Source: Rahnella ecdela
Lineage (GTDB): Bacteria > Pseudomonadota > Gammaproteobacteria > Enterobacterales > Enterobacteriaceae
Direction of reading: 5' to 3'
Assembly (NCBI RefSeq): GCF_019049625.1
Contig: NZ_JAFMOY010000133.1
Coordinates: 310,001-374,000 of the forward strand
DNA length: 64,000 nt
Shown: one piece after another, positions 21,110 through 30,816 of the stretch
How the letters are laid out: every line of letters begins with the position of its first letter
Numbering within the stretch: position 1 is the first letter of the stretch
Notes under the pieces: generated by a model
Databases searched by the model: none
Seen by the model: the letters and a program-made list of their open reading frames with translations, nothing else
Told to the model about the DNA's origin: nothing
Made by a program: the position numbers and the translations under genes

Positions 21110-21892
21110 CTATACAAGAATGAGTTTAGTTGACGTCCGTTTCAAAGCTGTACAAGCATCTTCCGTTATTTCGCTGTCTGTGATGATGGTGTCGATTTTT
21201 TCCATCGGCAGAACAAGGTTGTAACCGCGGCGCCCAAATTTAGTGGAATCCGTCACAACGACAACGTGCTGTGCTGCATCGGCCATGATTCCGCTGATGC
21301 TGTAGCCTTCGTTAAAAGTAGTGATCCCAGTGGCCGCATCCAGACCATCAGCCCCCACAAACATCAGGTTGGCCACAATGCCCTGCAACGCATATTCAGT
21401 GATATTGCCATGTAATGATCGGGTTTTATGCCGCAGCGTTCCACCACAAACCACCAGTGTGATGTCTGGATTTTCAGACAAAACAAAAGCCGCGGGGAGA
21501 TTATTAGTGATAACCGTTATATCGCCTGATTTTACAAGCTCTTCGGCCAGAAGCATCGTTGTGCTTCCGCTGTCGAGGATCACCGTATCTCCGGGCTTAA
21601 CCATGGCAGCCGCGGCCTGTGCGATACGTTTTTTGGGGTCGCTGGCCTGAAGATAGCGCTCTTCTAAAACCAATTCTCCCGGCTGTTTTTCGTGACCGGA
21701 AGCTTCCTTCGCAGTCCATTTTGCCGCACCACCATGAAAGCGGCTCAATGCTCCTTTTTGTTCCAGCAAACTTAGATCCGAACGAATGGTTACTTCCGAA
21801 ACTTCGAAAGCACTCGAAAGTTCCGTCACAAGAACACTGCCATTCTCATTCACTAAATCAATGATTTTATTACGACGTTCATATGTATTCAT
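21110..21892 (-). CDS. gatR: Galactitol operon repressor GatR (DeoR family)
   Basis: DeoR-family regulator. The 260-residue product has an N-terminal winged helix (ERRNKIIDLVNENGSVLVT to EVTIRSDLSLLEQKGALSRFHGG) and a C-terminal sugar-phosphate isomerase-like sensor domain with DSGSTTMLLAEEL and GADGLDAATGITTFNEGYS. It reads closer to E. coli GatR than to AgaR. It is divergent from gatZABCDY, whereas E. coli gatR lies downstream of the operon. Confidence 0.9.
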   Translation of the reverse strand: MNTYERRNKIIDLVNENGSVLVTELSSAFEVSEVTIRSDLSLLEQKGALSRFHGGAAKWTAKEASGHEKQPGELVLEERYLQASDPKKRIAQAAAAMVKPGDTVILDSGSTTMLLAEELVKSGDITVITNNLPAAFVLSENPDITLVVCGGTLRHKTRSLHGNITEYALQGIVANLMFVGADGLDAATGITTFNEGYSISGIMADAAQHVVVVTDSTKFGRRGYNLVLPMEKIDTIITDSEITEDACTALKRTSTKLILV

Positions 21893-22046
21893 TATGAGTA
21901 ATCCGAAAGGTCATCTTCCTCACAGTGTAAACAAAAGGCACCTTAATGAGGAGTAAAAATTCCCTGCGATGTGAATCATAGCAACTCCCGACGTCCCTGC
22001 ACTGCTGAACCCTATTGTATCTTTTCATTTTCCGACAAGCCACCTC

Positions 22047-22066
22047 AAACGAAAGCAAACGAATGC
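22047..22066. promoter_or_regulatory. Tandem repeat, candidate GatR operator
   Basis: AAACGAAAGC (22047-22056) is followed at once by AAACGAATGC. Further CGAAAG cores lie at 21904-21909, next to the gatR start, and as CTTTCG near 22130. DeoR-type regulators often bind such short direct repeats. The 279-bp gatR-gatZ spacer otherwise shows only promoter-like AT-rich sequence. Confidence 0.5.
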
Positions 22067-22171
22067 AATAGACTTACGAAACATTTCGATCACCATCACA
22101 TAATGCAGAAAACGCTATTGTTTGCCTTTCGTAAAGGTACGATCCTCATCGAAAATAAACGGAGGCATAAA

Positions 22172-23467
22172 ATGAAAGACATTATTGCTAAACACAAGAC
22201 AAGTGAAAGGGCTGGCATCTGTTCAGTGTGCTCTGCACACCCGCTGGTGATTGAAGCGGCATTACGTGAAGATTTGCATACGGATCGCAAAGTGCTGATC
22301 GAAGCCACTTCTAATCAGGTCAATCAGTTTGGCGGTTATACCGGCATGCTGCCGATGGATTTTCGCGATTTCGTTCTCACGATAGCCGAGAAAATGGGAT
22401 TCCCGGTACATCGTCTGATTTTAGGCGGGGATCATCTGGGGCCTAACTGCTGGCAGAACGAAAGCGCCGAAAGTGCGATGGCAAAAGCCGAGGTGCTGAT
22501 TGCCCGCTATGTCGAAGCCGGGTTCAGCAAAATTCATCTGGATGCGTCTATGTCCTGCGCGGACGATCCTGTCCCTCTGGATCCCTTCATGGTGGCTCAG
22601 CGCGCAGCGCGTTTATGCCAGGTTGCAGAAAGGGTAGCAACGCCACAACAGAAGAAGCTGCTGACCTATGTCATTGGTACAGAGGTTCCGGTGCCCGGCG
22701 GTGAGTCTTCCGCCATTGAGCATGTTCATATCACTAAAGCCGCAGACGCCAAAGCAACTCTCGATATGCACCATCAGGCATTTTGTGAGCTCGGACTGGA
22801 TGATGCAATTGGCAGGATCATCGCGGTCGTCGTTCAGCCAGGTGTTGAGTTCGATCATAGCCGTGTTATCCACTACCAGCCCGAACTCGCCCGGGATCTG
22901 TCCGCTTATATTGAGACTACCACGCTAATTTACGAGGCACATTCCACCGATTACCAGACCCGCGATTCCTACCGAAGTCTGGTCAATGATCACTTCGCCA
23001 TCTTGAAAGTCGGTCCCGCGTTGACGTTTGCACTGCGGGAAGCCGTTTTTGCACTGGCAAACATTGAACAGGTACTGATTGCGCCTGAGTCGCGCAGCCA
23101 AATCCTGACGGTTATCGACAGCGTCATGCTGGATGAACCTGGTTACTGGAAAAAATATTACCACCCGACATTCAGCCTCTCGATCATCGACCTGCATTTC
23201 AGCCTGTCCGACCGTATTCGCTACTACTGGCCTCATGCGCGCATTAACAGGGCGATGGAGGTGTTAATCGCCAACCTGCAATCAGTGACAATCCCTCTGG
23301 GCTTACTGAGCCAGTACCTTCCTGCTCAGTTTGAACGGGTGATGAGCGGCGAACTCGTCAGCTGCCCGCACGAACTTATCATCGATAAAATTCAGGATGT
23401 TTTACGTGCCTATCACTTTGGCTGCACGCCTCAGCAAACCGTTCAGGAAGGTTCCTGCCATGCATAA
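22172..23467 (+). CDS. gatZ: D-tagatose-1,6-bisphosphate aldolase subunit GatZ
   Basis: Non-catalytic chaperone-like subunit needed for full activity and stability of the GatY aldolase. The start at 22172 has GGAGG ahead and gives 431 residues (E. coli GatZ 420, KbaZ 426). Family blocks are [30 protein letters not shown] and [13 protein letters not shown]. An open frame extends 67 codons upstream without homology. The gatA ATG overlaps its end by 8 bp. First gene of the operon here. Confidence 0.94.
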   Translation: MKDIIAKHKTSERAGICSVCSAHPLVIEAALREDLHTDRKVLIEATSNQVNQFGGYTGMLPMDFRDFVLTIAEKMGFPVHRLILGGDHLGPNCWQNESAESAMAKAEVLIARYVEAGFSKIHLDASMSCADDPVPLDPFMVAQRAARLCQVAERVATPQQKKLLTYVIGTEVPVPGGESSAIEHVHITKAADAKATLDMHHQAFCELGLDDAIGRIIAVVVQPGVEFDHSRVIHYQPELARDLSAYIETTTLIYEAHSTDYQTRDSYRSLVNDHFAILKVGPALTFALREAVFALANIEQVLIAPESRSQILTVIDSVMLDEPGYWKKYYHPTFSLSIIDLHFSLSDRIRYYWPHARINRAMEVLIANLQSVTIPLGLLSQYLPAQFERVMSGELVSCPHELIIDKIQDVLRAYHFGCTPQQTVQEGSCHA

Positions 23468-23942
23468 CTGCGAGATTTTCGTCAAAACAGGCATCAGTTT
23501 TGCGGATCATCACGAGGCGCTGACGCATATCGGTGAACGAATGGTTCTCGAAGGCATAGTGGAAACATCGTATCCGCAAGCGCTGCTCAATCGCGAAGCG
23601 GAATTTCCAACGGGGATCCAACTGGAACATCACGCGGTCGCCATTCCACATTGCGAAGCGACACATGCCCGCAGCCCTGCCATTTATCTGATCCGGCCTG
23701 ATACCGCGGTGGAATTTTTTCAGGCCGATGACGACGGAACCATCCCGGCATCACTGATCATTGCTCTGATAGTCACGCATCCGTCCGAACAGCTGAAGTT
23801 ATTACGCCAGTTATTCGGCCAGCTACAGGATCCCGTTTTTTGTGAAAGCTTACTGACCGTACCCGAAGCGCAGCTTTCTGAACTGTTTCAACAACACATC
23901 TTTATCTCACCACCGGAGAAGCGATCCGCAGTTTGCACCTGA
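23460..23942 (+). CDS. gatA: Galactitol PTS enzyme IIA
   Basis: Cytoplasmic phosphocarrier that passes phosphate from HPr to GatB. The 160-residue product belongs to the fructose-type IIA family; the phosphorylated histidine is His64 in VAIPHCE. E. coli GatA is 150 residues, and this one has a longer C-terminal tail ([11 protein letters not shown]). Overlaps gatZ by 8 bp (ATGCATAA), suggesting coupling. Confidence 0.94.
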   Translation: MHNCEIFVKTGISFADHHEALTHIGERMVLEGIVETSYPQALLNREAEFPTGIQLEHHAVAIPHCEATHARSPAIYLIRPDTAVEFFQADDDGTIPASLIIALIVTHPSEQLKLLRQLFGQLQDPVFCESLLTVPEAQLSELFQQHIFISPPEKRSAVCT

Positions 23943-24016
23943 ACGTATTCTCAGCATTGAATCTGACGTCTTATCTAAAAAATAATATCAAAAACAATCT
24001 ATTAAGGAACCTTAAC

Positions 24017-24301
24017 GTGAAGCGAAAAATTATTGTCGCCTGTGGCGGAGCCGTAGCCACATCTACGCTGGCAGCAGAAGAAATCAAAGAACTGTGTGAA
24101 GCGCACGGCATACAAGTGGATCTCGTGCAGTGTCGCGTAACGGAGATCGAAACCTATATGCACGTCGCTCATCTGATCTGTACCACTGCCAAAGTTGACC
24201 GGACATTCGGCAACATTCCGGTCGTCCACGGAATGCCTTTTATCTCGGGTGTGGGCATGGATACATTGCGCCAGCAAATACTGACCCTGTTACAGGAGTA
24301 A
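24017..24301 (+). CDS. gatB: Galactitol PTS enzyme IIB
   Basis: Phosphoryl carrier of the galactitol PTS. The GTG start at 24017 follows TAAGGA and gives 94 residues, the exact E. coli length, with the phosphorylated Cys9 in [13 protein letters not shown]. An in-frame ATG at 23933 overlaps gatA and is not used. Sequence is nearly that of E. coli GatB (for example [12 protein letters not shown]), which identifies the operon as galactitol rather than another pentitol system. Confidence 0.95.
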   Translation: MKRKIIVACGGAVATSTLAAEEIKELCEAHGIQVDLVQCRVTEIETYMHVAHLICTTAKVDRTFGNIPVVHGMPFISGVGMDTLRQQILTLLQE

Positions 24302-24304
24302 GCC

Positions 24305-25672
24305 ATGTTTACTGAAATAATGCGCTACATCCTCGATCTCGGGCCGACGGTGATGTTGCCCGGCGTCATCATCGTTTTCTCTCTGATACTGGGGATGAAA
24401 CTGGGGGATTCTTTTAAATCGGCAATTCACATCGGCATAGGTTTTGTCGGTATCGGATTAGTGATCGGCCTGATGCTCGACTCCATCGGGCCCGCAGCGA
24501 AAGCGATGGCTGAGCATTTTGAAATCAACCTGCAGGTGGTTGATATTGGCTGGCCGGGCTCATCCCCAATGACCTGGGCTTCACAAATTGCGCTGGTTGC
24601 CATTCCGATTGCCATCGGAGTGAATATTGTGATGTTACTGACCCGCATGACACGTGTTGTGAATGTAGATATCTGGAACATCTGGCACATGACTTTTACG
24701 GGTGCCATGTTGCATCTGGCCACCGGTTCTTACTGGCTGGGAATAATGGGTGTTGTGGTACATGCAGCGTTTGTCTACAAGTTGGGCGACTGGTTTGCGA
24801 AAGATACCAGAGATTTCTTTAATCTTGATGGCATTGCGATCCCGCACGGTTCTTCGGCCTATCTCGGCCCGATTGCTGTGCTGGTCGATACGATTATCGA
24901 AAAAATCCCGGGCCTTAACAAAATTCATTTCAGCGCTGACGATGTTCAAAAACGTTTCGGCCCCTTTGGGGAACCGGTCACCGTCGGTTTTGTCATGGGA
25001 CTGATTATTGGTTTCCTCGCCGGTTACGACGTTAAAAGCGTACTGCAACTGGCCGTGAAGACAGCGGCAGTGATGCTCTTGATGCCACGAGTCATCAAAC
25101 CGATTATGGATGGTTTAACGCCCATCGCCCGCCATGCCCGTACCCGTTTGCAAGCCCGCTTTGGCGGACAGGAATTCCTGATTGGTTTGGATCCCGCCCT
25201 TCTGCTCGGTCATACCGCGGTGGTTTCTGCCAGCCTGATCTTCATTCCACTGACCATTTTAATTGCCGTACTGGTACCCGGTAATCAGGTCCTGCCGTTT
25301 GGGGATCTCGCCACCATCGGTTTCTTCGTTGCCATTGCTGTCGCCGTGCATCAGGGCAACTTGTTCCGCACCCTTATCTCCGGCTGCATCATCATGAGCA
25401 TCACGTTGTGGATTGCGACTCAGACTATCGATCTGCATACACAGCTGGCAGCCAATGCCGGTGCGCTTACCGCAGGTGGAAGAGTGGCGTCTATGGATCA
25501 GGGCGGTTCACCCATCACCTATCTGCTGATCCAGCTTTGCACACTGAAGAATATCGCAGGACTGAGTGTCATCGGCGTCATATACGCCATTGGAGTTTTC
25601 CTGACATGGCGTCGTGCCCGTCAGTTTACTCAGGCAGAAAAACTGGCAGTTATTGCACAGGCCAATGCTTAA
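24305..25672 (+). CDS. gatC: Galactitol PTS enzyme IIC permease
   Basis: Inner-membrane channel that imports galactitol and phosphorylates it to galactitol 1-phosphate. The 455-residue product has about 10-12 hydrophobic segments and matches E. coli GatC (451) almost throughout, for example ILDLGPTVMLPGVIIVFS and GLDPALLLGHTAVVSAS. The ATG follows gatB by three bases with an AGGAG site inside the gatB end. Confidence 0.96.
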   Translation: MFTEIMRYILDLGPTVMLPGVIIVFSLILGMKLGDSFKSAIHIGIGFVGIGLVIGLMLDSIGPAAKAMAEHFEINLQVVDIGWPGSSPMTWASQIALVAIPIAIGVNIVMLLTRMTRVVNVDIWNIWHMTFTGAMLHLATGSYWLGIMGVVVHAAFVYKLGDWFAKDTRDFFNLDGIAIPHGSSAYLGPIAVLVDTIIEKIPGLNKIHFSADDVQKRFGPFGEPVTVGFVMGLIIGFLAGYDVKSVLQLAVKTAAVMLLMPRVIKPIMDGLTPIARHARTRLQARFGGQEFLIGLDPALLLGHTAVVSASLIFIPLTILIAVLVPGNQVLPFGDLATIGFFVAIAVAVHQGNLFRTLISGCIIMSITLWIATQTIDLHTQLAANAGALTAGGRVASMDQGGSPITYLLIQLCTLKNIAGLSVIGVIYAIGVFLTWRRARQFTQAEKLAVIAQANA

Positions 25673-25714
25673 CATCATCTCAGCGGGGGATCACCCCGCT
25701 CAAGGAAACTGACT

Positions 25715-27623
<1,909 letters not shown>

Positions 27624-27639
27624 TCAGCCTGTATTAATG

Positions 27640-27659
27640 AAGCGGGCCGGAGCCCGCTT
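27640..27659 (+). terminator. Terminator of the gat operon
   Basis: Perfect eight-bp stem AAGCGGGC / GCCCGCTT with a CGGA loop, 17 bases after the gatY stop, followed by TTTCCGGATTTTT. The U tract is broken by CCGGA, so efficiency may be moderate. Confidence 0.7.
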
Positions 27660-27744
27660 TCCGGATTTTTATTAATGTGCGGGTTGCGGCTGCTATTCCA
27701 TTCTGATTTTATGGAACCTCATTAATAGTAAAATGGAAACTGCT

Positions 27745-28446
27745 ATGACCACCCTTAACCACTTTGGCCAACCCATTGGTGACGCCCTTCCCGACTGGCA
27801 ACCCCGTGAGCGCCCTGAACACGTGCAGCTTGATGGCATCTGGTGTCATCTTGAGCCACTGTCCTGTGAACGTCACAGTCAGGATTTATTTAACGCCTGG
27901 CACAGCATTGATGACAACCGTGACTGGACTTATCTTGCCGTCGATCGCCCTGCCACTCAGGCAGATTGCGACATGTTTATTTCCCAGCAGGAAAAAAGTC
28001 AGGACCCTTTATTTTTTGCTGTTGTCGATAACGAAACACAGCGTGCAGTGGGCAGTGTTTCTCTGATGCGTATTGATGCAGTAAATGGCGTCGCCGAAAT
28101 TGGCTGGGTGAACTGGTCACCGCTGATGAAACGCACACGTTTTGGCACCGAAGCCATTTACCTGCTGCAACGTTATCTGTTTGATACGTTGGAATATCGC
28201 CGCTGCGAATGGAAATGCCACAGTCTGAATGAGCCGTCAAAACTGGCAGCTAAACGTTTCGGATTTGAATATGAAGGCATGTTCCGTCAGGCCATCATTA
28301 ACAAAGGCCACAACCGCGACACCTGCTGGTACTCGGTTCTCGACCACGAATGGCCAGCCTCTAAGGCAGCGTTTGACCGCTGGTTAAGTGCAGATAATTT
28401 CAGTGCGGAAGGTCAGCAGAAGCAACGTCTGGAAGAACTGCGCTAA
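27745..28446 (+). CDS. GNAT family N-acetyltransferase, RimJ/RimL-like
   Basis: A 233-residue acetyltransferase of the RimJ/RimL/SpeG-like group, with VGSVSLMRIDAVNGVAEIGWV and KRTRFGTEAIYLLQRYLFDTL (acetyl-CoA loop region) and the C-terminal AAKRFGFEYEGMFRQ. It lacks the canonical R/Q-x-x-G-x-G/A loop, as many in this group. The start at 27745 is preferred over an ATG 12 bp upstream because GGAA lies ahead of it. Substrate unknown. Followed by a terminator. Confidence 0.83.
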   Translation: MTTLNHFGQPIGDALPDWQPRERPEHVQLDGIWCHLEPLSCERHSQDLFNAWHSIDDNRDWTYLAVDRPATQADCDMFISQQEKSQDPLFFAVVDNETQRAVGSVSLMRIDAVNGVAEIGWVNWSPLMKRTRFGTEAIYLLQRYLFDTLEYRRCEWKCHSLNEPSKLAAKRFGFEYEGMFRQAIINKGHNRDTCWYSVLDHEWPASKAAFDRWLSADNFSAEGQQKQRLEELR

Positions 28447-28453
28447 TGCATAT

Positions 28454-28480
28454 TGCCTGCGTTATTCACTGACGCAGGCA
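28454..28480. terminator. Bidirectional terminator between convergent GNAT genes
   Basis: Perfect nine-bp stem TGCCTGCGT (28454-28462) / ACGCAGGCA (28472-28480) with a nine-base loop, then GACTTTATT. It lies between two convergent acetyltransferase genes. Confidence 0.7.
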
Positions 28481-28505
28481 GACTTTATTCCTTGATAACA
28501 GCGGC

Positions 28506-29060
28506 TCAGGAATTCAGCGCAGACAACACCGTTATATCAGGCCATGCATAGATAATATTTGGCGAACGCCAGAGCGGACCTGCGTCGGTATAGCGTCCTG
28601 CTTCGCGGCCACCCAAAGCACTGTAGAACCCAATTGCAGATGCGTTGCCTTCAACAACCCCCAATCCTGCACTTTTGAAACCTTCTTCCGCCAGATGTGC
28701 TGCGGCTTTGGCAATCAGTAATCTGCCAATCCCCTGACGCTTAAATACCGGCGAAACATACAAGAATTTGATTTCGGCCATCTCGCCAAATTCAGGATTT
28801 GAGGAAGCAGAAGCCAGACTGAACCCGGCTAATTCCCCATCGACTTCCGCAATAAAAATGCCCTGACCGGCGGCGGGATGCGCAAACTTATCCTGCCAGA
28901 AGGATTTACGGCGCGGAACATCAAGCGCAGCAAAGGCTTCCGGCGGTGCCAGTTCATGATACGTATCGCGCCAGATGGCGACGTGTAACCGGGCAAGTGA
29001 GTCGATATCTTTTGGTTCAGCAATCCGTAAAGTGCAGGCTGGCACGGCATCCCTCATCAT
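28506..29060 (-). CDS. GNAT family N-acetyltransferase
   Basis: A 184-residue acetyltransferase with the motif A acetyl-CoA loop RQGIGRLL near residue 113, preceded by the beta strand KFLYVSPVFK, and the C-terminal AIGFYSALGG. Substrate unknown. It starts 38 bp downstream of the ada stop on the same strand, so it may be co-transcribed with ada and share its alkylation-induced promoter. No terminator was seen between them. Confidence 0.83.
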   Translation of the reverse strand: MMRDAVPACTLRIAEPKDIDSLARLHVAIWRDTYHELAPPEAFAALDVPRRKSFWQDKFAHPAAGQGIFIAEVDGELAGFSLASASSNPEFGEMAEIKFLYVSPVFKRQGIGRLLIAKAAAHLAEEGFKSAGLGVVEGNASAIGFYSALGGREAGRYTDAGPLWRSPNIIYAWPDITVLSALNS

Positions 29061-29098
29061 TAAAATGTTTGTAAAATCATAAAGTCAGCTGAGTATAG

Positions 29099-30196
29099 TC
29101 AGCCTTTCTCTTCCCGCGCCAGCAAACTGCGTTTTCGTTCCACGCCCCAGCGGTAACCGGAAATATTACCGTCGGTTTTAATCACCCGATGGCAGGGAAT
29201 AGCGACCGCCAGCAGGTTTGCAGCGCAGGCTCCGGCTACGGCACGGACTGATTTAGGTGAGCCAATTTTATTCGCAATCTCAGCATAGCTGACGGTATCC
29301 CCCGGCGGGATATCTCGCAAAGCCTGCCACACGCGCTGCTGAAAGGCCGTACCACGAATATCCAGTGGCAAATCCAGCCCGATTTGTGGTGCTTCCACAA
29401 AGCCGACGATTGAGGCAATTCGCTGTTCGAAATCCGGATCGCCGCCCAGTAATTCCGCCTGTGGAAAACTGTTTTGCAGCTCACTGATCAGCTTTTCAGG
29501 ATCGTCACCCAGCAAAATGGCGCAGATCCCACGCTGACTTTCGGCAACCAGAATATCGCCAAGTGATGATTTGCCGATGGCAAACCAGACGCGTACATAT
29601 CTTCCGCCGGAACGGAAATTCTGCGGCGTCATGCCCAGCATCGCAGCGGAGGTTTCGTAAAACCTGCCATCAGAAGGATATCCCGCCGCGTGAATAGCCT
29701 CGGTGATCGTTGCAGAATCTGCCAGCTTTTCACGGACACGACGTGCGCGCTGTGCCTGCTGGTATTCTTTGGGTGTCACTCCGGTTTGCGCTTTAAACAG
29801 ACGATGAAAGTGATAAGCACTGATGCCCACTTCGGCAGCCAGCTGATTGAGCGTCAGCATTTCGGCGGATTCTTCCAGCAACCGGCAGGCCTGCGTCACG
29901 CGCTGAGCATGAAACTGCGCCAGTGAAATCAGCCCCTGGCGGCAGCGTTTACACGGACGAAATCCTGCCTGCTCAGCCAATTCGGGGTTATCAAAATAAA
30001 GAATGTTTTCCGGATTCGGTTGGCGCGACGGGCACGAAGGTGCGCAGTAAATACCGGTCGTTTTTACAGCATAGACAAACCTGCCATCTGCTTTCGCATC
30101 ACAGCTGACAACCGCCTGCCAGCGCGGATCCTGACTCTGCACACAGGATGAGTTTACCGCTGCCGTATTATTGATGACTTGTGTTTTACCTGACAT
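29099..30196 (-). CDS. ada: Ada, methylated-DNA methyltransferase and activator
   Basis: Bifunctional regulator of the adaptive response to alkylation damage. The 365-residue product has an N-terminal zinc domain with Cys51, Cys55, Cys82 and Cys85 (the first takes methyl from phosphotriesters and turns on the activator), an AraC-type helix-turn-helix (about 100-190), and a C-terminal O6-methylguanine transferase domain with catalytic Cys335 in PCHRV. The N-terminus is about 13 residues longer than in E. coli. alkB does not follow; a GNAT gene does. An Ada box lies upstream. Confidence 0.96.
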   Translation of the reverse strand: MSGKTQVINNTAAVNSSCVQSQDPRWQAVVSCDAKADGRFVYAVKTTGIYCAPSCPSRQPNPENILYFDNPELAEQAGFRPCKRCRQGLISLAQFHAQRVTQACRLLEESAEMLTLNQLAAEVGISAYHFHRLFKAQTGVTPKEYQQAQRARRVREKLADSATITEAIHAAGYPSDGRFYETSAAMLGMTPQNFRSGGRYVRVWFAIGKSSLGDILVAESQRGICAILLGDDPEKLISELQNSFPQAELLGGDPDFEQRIASIVGFVEAPQIGLDLPLDIRGTAFQQRVWQALRDIPPGDTVSYAEIANKIGSPKSVRAVAGACAANLLAVAIPCHRVIKTDGNISGYRWGVERKRSLLAREEKG

Positions 30197-30268
30197 TTTT
30201 CTGCCTCACATTTCCCGACTGGATGACTGTCAGCATAAGCCGCCATTATCCCGTGTGCCCTCCGGCCC

Positions 30269-30281
30269 TTGCTTTCTCATT
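30269..30281 (-). promoter_or_regulatory. Ada box in the ada promoter
   Basis: On the minus strand AAT-GAGAAA-GCAA matches the Ada box AAT-N6-GCAA known at E. coli ada and aidB. It lies 73-85 bp upstream of the ada start. A GATAAT -10 element lies between. The box is just inside the spacer after the next upstream gene, so ada has its own promoter. Confidence 0.75.
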
Positions 30282-30294
30282 CAGCGCCGGACTT

Positions 30295-30747
30295 TCAGCC
30301 TGCCACCGGTTTTAACGGCGTGTCGAGGATCATCTGATAAATGGCCAGATCCAGCCAGCGATCAAATTTGAATGCCGCCTGCTTAATTGTACCAGTATGA
30401 CTGAATCCGTTTTTTTCATGCAGAGCAATACTGCCGCTGTTGGCCGCGTCAATCGCGCCAATCAGCGTATGCACGCCCTGCTCACGGGCGGCCTTCACCA
30501 GCGCGTTCAGAAGGACTTTACCCAGCCCTTTTCCACGATGATCTTTATGAATATAAATGGAATGTTCGACCGAATATTTATACGCAGGCCAGGCGCGGAA
30601 CGTGCCGTAACTGGCAAAACCCAGCAGCGTCCCTTGTTCGTCTTCCAGCCCGACAACCGGAAAGTTATTGGTCAGTTTAGTGGCAAACCAGGAGGTCATG
30701 CTGTCGATGTGGCGCGGATCATTACGCATTGTCGGCAGGCGATGCAC
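30295..30747 (-). CDS. GNAT acetyltransferase, phosphinothricin-type, 5' end unclear
   Basis: The product matches the phosphinothricin/methionine-sulfone acetyltransferase group from about family residue 35 on: GFASYGTFRAWPAYKYSVEH, the acetyl-CoA loop HRGKGLGKVLL, SIALHEKNGFSHTGT and KFDRWLDLAIYQ. The open frame allows only 150 residues from a GTG at 30747, whereas the family is about 165-175. The missing first helix would fit the 73 bp upstream: an ATG at 30820 overlaps the peptidase stop (ATGA) but is in another frame. It may be a frameshifted or truncated gene. It is last in the 34555-30295 operon. Confidence 0.65.
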   Translation of the reverse strand: MHRLPTMRNDPRHIDSMTSWFATKLTNNFPVVGLEDEQGTLLGFASYGTFRAWPAYKYSVEHSIYIHKDHRGKGLGKVLLNALVKAAREQGVHTLIGAIDAANSGSIALHEKNGFSHTGTIKQAAFKFDRWLDLAIYQMILDTPLKPVAG

Positions 30748-30816
30748 TGACTTTTGGCGTCGACCTGCCCATCACATTCAGTAATACGGGTGATCTGGCC
30801 TGCCGGTATCTGCTGG

